Of a DNA stretch of 64,000 nt, positions 8,511 to 16,506 are shown piece after piece. Location: NCBI RefSeq assembly GCF_003967515.1, contig NZ_BIFQ01000001.1, forward strand, positions 682,001 through 746,000. The letters run 5' to 3'. The notes beneath the pieces were generated by a model. That model was given only the letters and a program-made list of their open reading frames with translations. It was not told the DNA's origin and did no database searches. The position numbers and the translations under genes are program-made. The stretch is from Dictyobacter aurantiacus. Lineage in GTDB: Bacteria > Chloroflexota > Ktedonobacteria > Ktedonobacterales > Ktedonobacteraceae. Each line of letters begins with the position of its first letter. Within the stretch, counting starts at the first letter, position 1.

Positions 8511-10199
8511 ATGCAGCAAGAAAGTATTCAAGCAGCACTCGCACTTCTTCTGGGTCCGAAAACGGAATATCGGACACGTTTACGCGCCACACGCAGGCTT
8601 GCCAAACAGGGATCTACGATCCTCCCCCTGGTTCTGAGTACCTTCAGCAATTATCCGGAAATCACCAGGCCTGAATGGCCCTGGTGGCCACCACAATACG
8701 AGCATACCAGTCGCCTCTTGCTGCAATTGAGTCAGCATGAAAAGATGCCATTAGAAGATCTCTTGCGCCATCCTATCCTGGGCGACGCCCCTGGACCCGT
8801 CTTATGGACCAGCATTATGGAGGCGGCAGGGCTGATACCGCAGGAGGATAATGAAGCATTGCTCTGCCTGGGGTTGCAGACAGCCTGGGGCTCGGTTCGT
8901 TACGCGGCCGCCATGGCGCTGGCTACACGAGCCAGAGCACATAACCTGCATCCTTCTACCTGTACGCAACTGCACCAGCACCAGGAAGAGCAGGAAAGCT
9001 ATCCAGTGCGTCTGACCGCCTCATATGCCCTGTTAAATAATGGAGATCCGGCGGGCCTCGAGCAGCTCATATGCTTCTTATCAGCCGATGTGCCGGATGA
9101 AATACGAAAAGCAGCGACCTTTATCCTGGCGACTGAGCGTCTGTTGCAGGTCACGCACGAAGAGCAGGAGCGATTGGCGACGCGCCTGATCGAGCTTTTG
9201 AACGATGATGACGTTGAAATTGCCCAGCATGCCGCCCATGCCCTTGGCAAGGTCTCCATGTCTCAGACTATTTTGCAACTCTACCCGTTATTGGAGACCA
9301 GCGATGAACGCTTACAAATCCTTGTACTCACCATCCTGGAAGAGAGCGCACAGCGCGACAAGACACTGCGTCATCAAATGCGCCAGCATACGTTAACCAT
9401 GCGCCTGCTGCCTATGCTTAAATCAGCCCATCCTGACCTGCGGCGACAGGCCTGCTATACCCTGGCAGCCTGTGGAGGTGAGTATATCGCGGCTGTGTTT
9501 GGAACTATTGTGATGAATAGAGAGCATCCGGGGCAGGGAGAAGTTATCGAGTGCCTACGCTGCTTCCACAGTGCCTTGCGCGCGCCACTGCGGGGACACA
9601 TCGTGCGCTGGCTACTGCGCGCACTGGCCACCTCCGAAGAAAACCTGCAGGTGACCGCGCTGGACTCGCTGGCGCAACTGCTCTGGCAGGCGCGCAACAA
9701 CGGCCGCCAGTCCGCCTGGGAAGAGATAGGGCAGGAGGTTATAAAGAACGATGTCTTCAAGGCCTTACTTCATGCGTCCAGTCCCCTGCTGAGGCAAAGG
9801 GCGCTGGAATTATGTGCGGCCCTGGGCAAGCTCTTGCACGCCACACCAGAACTACGCCCATATATCCAATCGCTCCTGCTCGATGACAGCGATAGTGGCG
9901 TCCGCGCCTGCGCCGCCTACATTTGTGCTAAGACAGATGCGCGCTGGGCTATTCCCGACCTGCTACAGGCTCTGCTCGATAGCGACGAGTATGTCGCCTC
10001 TACCGCCCTGCATGCGCTGGCAGATATTACATTCGCTCAAGACACGATCGTCGTCTACGCGTTCACCGAATTGGCGCGCCTGCAAGAAGATACATTGCCT
10101 TCAATCCAGAATCTGGCCCTTGAAGCGCGCTCAATCCTCAAAAAATGGCAAAAAGCACAACAGAACGAGGAGCATAAGACGTTGCACAGTTTGAGCTAA
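8511..10199 (+). CDS. HEAT-repeat scaffold protein
   Basis: A 562-residue all-helical protein. Successive units such as VRYAAAMALATRA, VEIAQHAAHALGKV, LRRQACYTLAACGG and VRACAAYICAKTDARWAIPDLLQALLD have the spacing of HEAT/PBS-lyase-type repeats over nearly the whole length. Such proteins act as scaffolds or binding solenoids. No enzymatic motif, signal peptide or membrane segment is seen. The ribosome site before the ATG at 8511 is weak (AGAAAG about 18 nt upstream). It lies 200 nt downstream of a Ser/Thr kinase gene on the same strand and 60 nt upstream of ccdA, so a functional link to the kinase is possible but unproven. Confidence 0.75.
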   Translation: MQQESIQAALALLLGPKTEYRTRLRATRRLAKQGSTILPLVLSTFSNYPEITRPEWPWWPPQYEHTSRLLLQLSQHEKMPLEDLLRHPILGDAPGPVLWTSIMEAAGLIPQEDNEALLCLGLQTAWGSVRYAAAMALATRARAHNLHPSTCTQLHQHQEEQESYPVRLTASYALLNNGDPAGLEQLICFLSADVPDEIRKAATFILATERLLQVTHEEQERLATRLIELLNDDDVEIAQHAAHALGKVSMSQTILQLYPLLETSDERLQILVLTILEESAQRDKTLRHQMRQHTLTMRLLPMLKSAHPDLRRQACYTLAACGGEYIAAVFGTIVMNREHPGQGEVIECLRCFHSALRAPLRGHIVRWLLRALATSEENLQVTALDSLAQLLWQARNNGRQSAWEEIGQEVIKNDVFKALLHASSPLLRQRALELCAALGKLLHATPELRPYIQSLLLDDSDSGVRACAAYICAKTDARWAIPDLLQALLDSDEYVASTALHALADITFAQDTIVVYAFTELARLQEDTLPSIQNLALEARSILKKWQKAQQNEEHKTLHSLS

Positions 10200-10259
10200 A
10201 CCCCTATACTATAAGGCAAAGAGCAAGCAAAAGACAGCGGAATTGTTCAAGGAGCATGT

Positions 10260-10985
10260 ATGAATCCAACACAGATTAGCCTGAGCATAGCATTTATCGC
10301 GGGGTTAGCCTCGTTTCTCTCTCCCTGCGTGCTACCTCTGGTCCCTATCTATCTCGCCCAACTCGTAGGGCCCAGCGTTTATCAGGCCTCCGCGACCAAA
10401 CAAACTATTTCAACACGCCTGACAACATTCTTGCATGCCGCGACCTTTGTGCTGGGATTCACGATTGCTTTTGTGGCACTTGGGGCTACGGCCAGTACGC
10501 TGGGGAGCTTCTTGCGTGACCACCTGACCATCCTGCGCCAGACTGGTGGTATCATCATGGTAATCTTTGGACTCCATCTAACAGGATTGCTGCATATTCC
10601 GTTTCTCAATCAGCAGAAACGCATCACCTTTATTCCAGAGCATCCTGGCTATCCAGCCTCGCTCGCGATGGGGCTGATCTTTGGCATCGCATGGACCCCG
10701 TGCATCACGCCTATCCTGGCAGGCATCTTGATCCTGGCAGCCAATGCCACTACGCTCCAACATGGCGTTGGTCTGCTCCTGGTCTATTCACTGGGACTGG
10801 GCGTTCCCTTCCTCCTGCTAGGGCTGGGCATTAACCAGATGAGCCAGGCACTCAAGTGGTTCAAGCCACATCTGGGCAAGATTGAAACCGCCACGGGTAT
10901 TCTGATGATGATCGTCGGCTGTATGATCTTCTTCAACGTACTGACCTATATCAATTCAATCTTTACCTCGGGCATCAACTTATAA
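10260..10985 (+). CDS. ccdA: Cytochrome c biogenesis/thiol-disulfide transporter CcdA
   Basis: A 241-residue polytopic membrane protein with about six hydrophobic segments. CcdA carries electrons from cytosolic thioredoxin across the membrane to extracytoplasmic thiol proteins. The two conserved half-site cysteines are present: C23 in SFLSPCVLP and C148 in WTPCITP, each next to the typical prolines, in the first and fourth segments. Length is normal for the short CcdA/DsbD-gamma family. AAGGAG precedes the ATG. A DUF2085 membrane protein gene starts 32 nt downstream. No thioredoxin-like partner or cytochrome gene is in the window. Confidence 0.92.
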   Translation: MNPTQISLSIAFIAGLASFLSPCVLPLVPIYLAQLVGPSVYQASATKQTISTRLTTFLHAATFVLGFTIAFVALGATASTLGSFLRDHLTILRQTGGIIMVIFGLHLTGLLHIPFLNQQKRITFIPEHPGYPASLAMGLIFGIAWTPCITPILAGILILAANATTLQHGVGLLLVYSLGLGVPFLLLGLGINQMSQALKWFKPHLGKIETATGILMMIVGCMIFFNVLTYINSIFTSGINL

Positions 10986-11017
10986 ACCAATACAGAAGAA
11001 GCATGCGAGAGGACGTT

Positions 11018-11845
11018 ATGGAGCACCGAGTTCAGCAGGAAATGTCCGCAGGAAATACGTGCTATCCCTGGCTTAACGGCCTGCTTGCCGTATGCTATCT
11101 TGCACTGCTGGCCACCGCGATATGGTGTCCAGGCGCAACCCTGCTGGAGCGATTACGCTGGCTGGATAGTGGGATCTGTGCCCAGTTGCTCACCCATTCA
11201 CTGTATCCAGGCGGAGAGAGATTGCCACTGTGCTCACGCAACACAGGCATCTACCTGGGCTTTTTTGTGACAATGATCATGGTATTTATCAGGAAACGCG
11301 GACGCGCACAGGTTCTTCCTAAAAAATCTCTGATTATCGCGCTCTGCGTGGGTATCTGTTTTCTAGCCGTCGATGGCATCAACTCGCTGTTCGTTGACCT
11401 GGGCATCTCGCACCTCTATCAACCAAACAACCTGTTGCGCCTGGCCAGTGGTCTGCTCGCCGGTCTTGCCATGGGCGTCTTTGTGCTCCCGGTCATCAAT
11501 GGGCTCATCTGGCGCCATAGCAATACACAGCGCAGCCTGCCAGCGTGGATAGAGTTAGGCTGGTTCCTTCCTGTCTTGCTCTTATGCTTCTACGCCGCCG
11601 CCTCCCAGAGTGGCCTGGCTCTCTACCCGCTGGCAATACTGAGCACACTTGGTTTGCTCACCGCCGTCGGCGGTGTCAACCTCATCTTCATCCTCTTGCT
11701 CAGTAAACGCGATGAATCGTTCACGCGCTATAAAGAGCTCATTCCATTCTGTGGCCTCGCGCTGCTGACAGCCACAGGAGAACTGCTTCTGCTGGCTCAG
11801 CTCAAATTATCCCTCTTTCAGGCGCTTGGAATTCCTTTATCTTAA
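11018..11845 (+). CDS. DUF2085 family membrane protein
   Basis: About 275 residues with six or seven hydrophobic segments. The motif CSRNTGIYLGFF beginning at C72 is the hallmark of DUF2085, with C48 (in SGICAQLL) as another cysteine likely to face outward. Function of the family is unknown. I prefer the ATG at 11018 because GAGAGG lies 5-6 nt upstream; an in-frame ATG at 11003 is possible. It follows ccdA by 32 nt, so a two-gene operon is likely and a membrane thiol role could be imagined, but the sequence does not prove it. It converges with the anti-sigma gene. Confidence 0.75.
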   Translation: MEHRVQQEMSAGNTCYPWLNGLLAVCYLALLATAIWCPGATLLERLRWLDSGICAQLLTHSLYPGGERLPLCSRNTGIYLGFFVTMIMVFIRKRGRAQVLPKKSLIIALCVGICFLAVDGINSLFVDLGISHLYQPNNLLRLASGLLAGLAMGVFVLPVINGLIWRHSNTQRSLPAWIELGWFLPVLLLCFYAAASQSGLALYPLAILSTLGLLTAVGGVNLIFILLLSKRDESFTRYKELIPFCGLALLTATGELLLLAQLKLSLFQALGIPLS

Positions 11846-11927
11846 TTCATTCGATAACATAGTCTGATGCGATAAAATACCCGCATGCCTACTTACGACT
11901 GCGTGCAGTTTAGAAATTCCAGGAGAA

Positions 11928-12230
11928 CTAGCAACCCTCAAGATCAGCCTTGATTTCCCGCTTGATCTCATGCGCCAGATCAGCATCAATCTTGCCACGC
12001 TCGCCACGAGCCAGGCGCATCACGGCCTCTCGCAAATGTGCCGGAGCACGCTCAATCGTACAGCGCTCATGGATGAGCCTCTTTACTTCTAAATCAAAAT
12101 GAAAACGACATTCACAATGTGGGCAACCCACCAGGTGTTGCTGAACGATCGCAACCTCCTCGGTGCTCAATTCGCGATCGATGTAAAGATGCAAACGTGC
12201 TGTCGCCTCAACACAATCTAAACATTCCAT
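11928..12230 (-). CDS. Zinc-finger anti-sigma factor (ZAS/RsrA-like)
   Basis: A 100-residue soluble protein. C3 and C6 (MECLDC) and the H32-x3-C36-x2-C39 motif (HLVGCPHC) form the zinc-binding anti-sigma signature of the RsrA/ChrR type, in which cysteine oxidation or metal loss releases an ECF sigma factor. The C-terminal half is charged and helical. There is no membrane segment, so it would sense a cytosolic signal. The gene is divergent from an ECF sigma gene 127 nt away, the natural partner. A redox role is known for the family and inferred here. Confidence 0.85.
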   Translation of the reverse strand: MECLDCVEATARLHLYIDRELSTEEVAIVQQHLVGCPHCECRFHFDLEVKRLIHERCTIERAPAHLREAVMRLARGERGKIDADLAHEIKREIKADLEGC

Positions 12231-12357
12231 AGTAAAACTTCTCCTACACTAGCTCGCCACTCTATCTGTTCATTCTAACATAATTAGGTAGCCCTTTCAT
12301 TCCCTGGACCTATAAGATATACTGATAATACTTTCCGAAAGAAAGTAGGAGGACCTC

Positions 12358-13053
12358 GTGGTGAGCCCCTTGTCAGAGGAGTGTTTAATGCAGGATAAGT
12401 CACAATTCAACGAGCTACCTACAGAAGATTTAACAGCGACGTCTGAAGAAGATAGAGAGAATGAGCAAGTACAGGCTACAGAGCCGCCCTCGGAAGACTT
12501 TGAGGCTGGTCTGCTTGCCCAGCTAGATAGCCTCTACCGTACCGCGTTACGCATGACCAATAATCCGCAGGAGGCGGAAGATCTGGTGCAAGAAACCATG
12601 CTAAAAGCCATCCGCTTTTCTCATACCTATCAACCAGGTACGAATCTACGCGCATGGCTTTTTCGCATACTTAATACATCGGCCATCAATCGTTATCGTA
12701 AACAGGCGAATCATCCAACGCCCGTGGCCCTACCGGAAGGTGAAGAGTTTTATCTCTACAACCAGATTCGCGATTTAAGCGGCCAGGAGCGTAGCCAGGG
12801 AGCTGAAGAAGAAGTTTTAAACCAGTACCTGGACGAAGATGTCTATAAGGCGCTGAATGATCTCCCCCCCAATTTCAGAATGGCCATCATCCTTGCCGAT
12901 ATTGAGGGGCTATCCTATAAAGAGATCGCGGAAGCATTACAGATTCCGATCGGAACCGTAATGAGCCGCATTTCGCGTGCCCGCCGCCAGTTACAGAAAT
13001 CACTATGGCAATACGCTAAAGATAGAGGGTATGTCAGGACGGAAGTATCGTAA
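12358..13053 (+). CDS. ECF sigma factor (SigR/SigH-like)
   Basis: Up to 231 residues. Region 2 (LDSLYRTALRMTNNPQEAED, LRAWLFRILNTSAIN) and region 4 (LPPNFRMAIILADIEGLSYKEIAEAL, IGTVMSRISRARRQL) are complete. Region 2 includes the NPxEAEDLVQ segment typical of sigma factors controlled by zinc anti-sigma proteins, and such an anti-sigma is encoded divergently. The first 50 residues are acidic and Glu/Thr-rich. Two starts have good ribosome sites: GTG 12358/12361 after AGGAGG and ATG 12388 after AGAGGAG; I give the longer. The stop lies inside an ACGGAAGT/ACTTCCGT inverted repeat. Confidence 0.9.
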   Translation: MVSPLSEECLMQDKSQFNELPTEDLTATSEEDRENEQVQATEPPSEDFEAGLLAQLDSLYRTALRMTNNPQEAEDLVQETMLKAIRFSHTYQPGTNLRAWLFRILNTSAINRYRKQANHPTPVALPEGEEFYLYNQIRDLSGQERSQGAEEEVLNQYLDEDVYKALNDLPPNFRMAIILADIEGLSYKEIAEALQIPIGTVMSRISRARRQLQKSLWQYAKDRGYVRTEVS

Positions 13054-13139
13054 ACGCATTTCTGCTTACGGGAATGGTACAGAACTTCCGTACTGGCAAT
13101 ACCGCCAGATATTTCATCTCAAAGAGGTGCTATTTATAC

Positions 13140-13412
13140 TTATACAGGTTTTGCAGTGTGACGTATAGCCTCATTTCCGGCACGTGTAATGCGCACATTA
13201 ACGCACCGCCGATCCATGATATCCACTGAACGTGTTACTAATCCCTTACGCTCAAGACGAGCAATCGCTTTTGTCGCTGCCGCGGAGCTTACTCCTAGAG
13301 CGGATGCGACCTCACCTACAAGCCAGTGCTCACGCCGTGTCAAAAAAGCCAGAACTTCTAACTGACGAGAGGTAACACTGGTAGATGTTCGGCGCACCGT
13401 AGTCATACGCAT
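13140..13412 (-). CDS. Small MarR-like winged-helix regulator
   Basis: A 90-residue protein that is almost only a winged helix-turn-helix: VTSRQLEVLAFLTRREHWL, VASALGVSSAAATKAIARLERKGLV and a wing DRRCVNVRITRAG. MarR proteins dimerise through N- and C-terminal helices, which are mostly missing here, so dimerisation may differ. The ribosome site TAGGAG fits the ATG at 13406 (9 nt) better than the one at 13412 (3 nt). One cysteine (in RRCVNV) sits in the wing region. It is convergent with the ECF sigma gene; targets are unknown. Confidence 0.75.
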   Translation of the reverse strand: MRMTTVRRTSTSVTSRQLEVLAFLTRREHWLVGEVASALGVSSAAATKAIARLERKGLVTRSVDIMDRRCVNVRITRAGNEAIRHTAKPV

Positions 13413-13740
13413 TTTCTCCTACACATCAAATTTCTATGCACATATACCAACTATATGCATTCATCAAAAATGACGTTGTGTACAAGAAAAGCGGGTACCA
13501 CCTCAAAGAGGTATCCCAGGAGAAATACGATCAGCAATATTTGCCTCTCCAATCGGCTTGCACCAAAGGGAAAGCGCTCATCGTTATATAAAAAGCAAGC
13601 CATCAACAATAGAACAGATACCAGGGAAGGGTGCGAATCAACCGATATTACCTATATCATTTATCCATTGATGGACGAATGATTGACGAAACCCGGGTTT
13701 GTTTGTAGAATCGAAGCGAAAAAAGCAGAGAGGCAGGACC
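13413..13740. other. Intergenic region between MarR-like regulator and qng1
   Basis: No credible ORF. An imperfect inverted repeat, ATGCA at 13436-13440 and TATATGCAT at 13452-13460, lies 24-48 nt upstream of the regulator start and is a weak candidate operator. A small hairpin (ACCTC/GAGGT at 13500-13512 inside GGG/CCC) follows. A promoter for the queuosine gene is expected here but is not clear. Confidence 0.35.
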
Positions 13741-14778
13741 ATGTCAGAGCTTACATACGGACCCGCGGAGGATGGTAGTAATACAATACGACAGGCAACC
13801 GATCCCCTGGGTATCCTGACCAGCATACGCGCGGTGGTTGATCAGGCCAGGAATGTCCGGATCAACCTGGAACAGGTCGAACAGCTCGGGAAATACTGGC
13901 TACAGGAAGAGGCACAGGGACAAACACCACTCATGCCTCTATGGGATGAACGCTACCATTTCTCAGATGGCACGGCTCGTACCGTCAACTGGTTATTGCT
14001 GTTGGATGCGCTCAATTTCTGTTTCTGGGCCGAGAAAGACCAGCCACGCTGGACCATTGATTACCAGGGACAGACACTCAATGGTTATTGGGCCGAGGCG
14101 GCGGCCTTGAAACGCGCGGTCGAAGAGGGTCTGCCCCTGTGGGACGCAGAATATCTGCGCAGCATCTCAGAACAAACAGTAGCCCATATTTTTCGTGGCT
14201 CCGGCACCATCCCTCTCTTTGAGCAACGCGTTCAGAATGCGCGCGAAGTCGGTCACGTCCTGCTTGAACGTTACGGGGGCCAGTTCACCAATGCAATTGA
14301 GCAGACCGCACACGATGCGATTCAACTCGTGCTCTTATTAGAGCGAGACTTCCCTTCATTTCGCGATGTCGCCGTCTATCGCGGGCAACCGGTGCGTTTT
14401 TTGAAACGCGCCCAGATTACCATCGCTGATATCAATGGCTCTTTCCATGGCCAGGGTTGGGGAAACTTTACCAGACAGGACCAATTAACCATTTTTGCCG
14501 ATTATAAGCTCCCCCAGGTGCTGCGAGAATATAATGTATTGGAATACGATGTTCACCTGGCCCGCAGGGTTGATGCGAAAGAACTTATTCAGTCTGGTAG
14601 TGAGGAAGAAATAGAGATTCGCGCCTGCACAATCTGGTCCTGTGAACTTTTGCGGCAATCTTTACAGCGTCAGGGACACGTAATAACCGCAGCCGAAATT
14701 GATATGCGACTCTGGTTACTGGGGCAAAGCTCGGAAGAGATGCGTCCCTACCATCGGACACGCACCATGTATTATTGA
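13741..14778 (+). CDS. Queuosine 5'-phosphate N-glycosylase/hydrolase (Qng1, DUF2419)
   Basis: A 345-residue protein. The family hydrolyses queuosine 5'-monophosphate to free queuine base for reuse in tRNA modification. Family landmarks seen: NWLLLLDALNFCFW near 80, the GWGNFTRQDQLTIFADYKLPQVL block near 240-265, and EIEIRACTIWS near 290. Length matches the family. The ATG at 13741 follows GAGAGGCAGGACC. Most members are eukaryotic, but a Chloroflexota member (Sphaerobacter) is established, so the gene fits the inferred phylum. No tgt or queuine transporter is adjacent. murE starts 84 nt downstream on the same strand with no visible link in function. Confidence 0.88.
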   Translation: MSELTYGPAEDGSNTIRQATDPLGILTSIRAVVDQARNVRINLEQVEQLGKYWLQEEAQGQTPLMPLWDERYHFSDGTARTVNWLLLLDALNFCFWAEKDQPRWTIDYQGQTLNGYWAEAAALKRAVEEGLPLWDAEYLRSISEQTVAHIFRGSGTIPLFEQRVQNAREVGHVLLERYGGQFTNAIEQTAHDAIQLVLLLERDFPSFRDVAVYRGQPVRFLKRAQITIADINGSFHGQGWGNFTRQDQLTIFADYKLPQVLREYNVLEYDVHLARRVDAKELIQSGSEEEIEIRACTIWSCELLRQSLQRQGHVITAAEIDMRLWLLGQSSEEMRPYHRTRTMYY

Positions 14779-14862
14779 CACGCATGGTGTGTGCGTCTGT
14801 CTTTGCTACCTGACAACCAGTCGTCGCTACTACATACAAATATTGATGGTAAATAACAACTT

Positions 14863-16404
14863 ATGCAATTACATACATTACTCGATGCGCTACAAGAATA
14901 TTCGTGGCGCGAGCAACAACAACAATATACTTTTGATCCAACCAGCGAGATCACGTCGATCGCCTATGACTCTAGAAAGGTCACCCAACAAGGACTCTTC
15001 GTGGCTGTCCCTGGTACCCATACAGATGGACAATTCTATCTCCCCGATGCCGCCGCACGCGGCGCGCGCCTGGCTATAGGCGAAAAGTTGCAGTCAGATG
15101 ATCAGGCACCACCACTACCGTACATCGAGGTCCCAAACGTCCGCGTCGCCCTGGCCGACCTGGCCCGTGCTTTTTATGGCTATCCAGCCGACCAGCTATG
15201 CACCATCGGTATCACCGGTACCGACGGCAAAACCACGACCAGCAATCTGATCAGCACGTTATTCGAAACCGCGGGTCGGCGCAATGGTTTGATGACAACG
15301 GCCAATTTCAAGATGGATGGAAAAGAGTGGGAGAATACCACTCGCCAGAGCACGCTGGAAGCCCTGGAGATCCAGGAATTTCTGAGACGGCTGGTCGACG
15401 CACAGGTTCCCTATGCCATCGTTGAAGCAACCTCCCATGGACTGGAGCTCGGCCGTGTCCATGGCTGCAACTTCGATGTCGGCGTGGTCACCAATATTAC
15501 CCATGAACACCTGGACTTCCATAAGACGATCGAAGCCTATCGAAGAGCCAAAGCTCGCCTGTTTGAGATGCTCGATCCCGAACGAGATAAGGGCATCAAT
15601 AGCCGCCCGGTCGCTATCTTGAACCGCGACGATGTAAGCTACGATGTGCTGAAGCCGTATTGCAAAGTTCCTATACTGGATTATGGGATCGATACACCGG
15701 CGGCTGTGCGCGCCGTCGATCTGCACCTTGGAGCGCAAAGTACCAGTTTCCGCGTTGTGCTACCCGATGGAGAGGCGCACATCGAAACACGCCTGGTTGG
15801 TCGCTTCAACGTCAGCAATAGCCTGGCCGCCATAGCTACCGCCTACAGTCAGGGGATCTGCGTCGCCGATATTGAACGAGGAATGGCGACTATCTGGGGC
15901 ATCACAGGACGAATGGAGACCATCGCGGAAGGACAACCCTTCTCTGTTATCGTGGATTACGCCCATACGCCCGATAGCCTGCAAAAAGTCATCGCCACCC
16001 TGCGTCCATTGACAACGGGCAAAATGATCCTGGTGTTTGGATCGGCCGGTGAGCGCGATCTGCAGAAACGACCGATTATGGGACGCATCGCAGCCGAGCA
16101 ATCTGAGTTCTTCGTGATTACCGATGAAGATCCGCGCGATGAAGATCGCGAGAAGATTCTGCGCGAAATCGCCGATGGCGCGATCGCGGCGGGAAAACGG
16201 GAAGGCAAAGATTTCCTGTGCATCGCGGACCGCACCCAGGCCATCGCCGCCGCCTTTAAGCATGCCGAAGCTGGCGATACGGTGCTCCTGGCGGGCAAGG
16301 GACATGAGCAGAGCATCATAATGGGACGTGAAAAACTCCCCTGGGACGATCGTAAGGTCGCGCGTGAACAGCTGAACAAACAGGGGTGGCACGATGCAAG
16401 ATAG
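14863..16404 (+). CDS. murE: UDP-MurNAc-tripeptide synthetase MurE
   Basis: A 513-residue Mur ligase that adds the third (diamino) acid to UDP-MurNAc-L-Ala-D-Glu in the cytosol. ATP loop GITGTDGKTTT at about 117-127; EATSHGLELGRVHGC and TNITHEHLDFHK follow; C-terminal AGKGHEQ is present. The position of the DNPR specificity motif of diaminopimelate enzymes reads EDPRDED (D423-P424-R425), so N is replaced by D. This resembles lysine/ornithine-type enzymes, and ornithine peptidoglycan is reported for Ktedonobacter; the substrate stays uncertain. The ribosome site is weak. It is followed by the MraY-like gene 102 nt away. Confidence 0.93.
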   Translation: MQLHTLLDALQEYSWREQQQQYTFDPTSEITSIAYDSRKVTQQGLFVAVPGTHTDGQFYLPDAAARGARLAIGEKLQSDDQAPPLPYIEVPNVRVALADLARAFYGYPADQLCTIGITGTDGKTTTSNLISTLFETAGRRNGLMTTANFKMDGKEWENTTRQSTLEALEIQEFLRRLVDAQVPYAIVEATSHGLELGRVHGCNFDVGVVTNITHEHLDFHKTIEAYRRAKARLFEMLDPERDKGINSRPVAILNRDDVSYDVLKPYCKVPILDYGIDTPAAVRAVDLHLGAQSTSFRVVLPDGEAHIETRLVGRFNVSNSLAAIATAYSQGICVADIERGMATIWGITGRMETIAEGQPFSVIVDYAHTPDSLQKVIATLRPLTTGKMILVFGSAGERDLQKRPIMGRIAAEQSEFFVITDEDPRDEDREKILREIADGAIAAGKREGKDFLCIADRTQAIAAAFKHAEAGDTVLLAGKGHEQSIIMGREKLPWDDRKVAREQLNKQGWHDAR

Positions 16405-16506
16405 CAACACCTGGACCTGGCAGCACGGCCAGGTGAACGCCCCCTTTTCAGGGGCAGTGCAACAACCATTGTTTGTATAGGCCATCATTACGTCTTGGGA
16501 GTACTT

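Noticed and set aside
8484..8513. Seven-codon mini-ORF (MQKKAYL) ending 3 nt before the HEAT gene
   Set aside because: Similar to the recA and kinase leaders in position, but it has no Shine-Dalgarno of its own and is too short to claim.
15259..15738. 159-codon ORF antisense to murE
   Set aside because: Antisense shadow of a strongly coding gene; no ribosome site.
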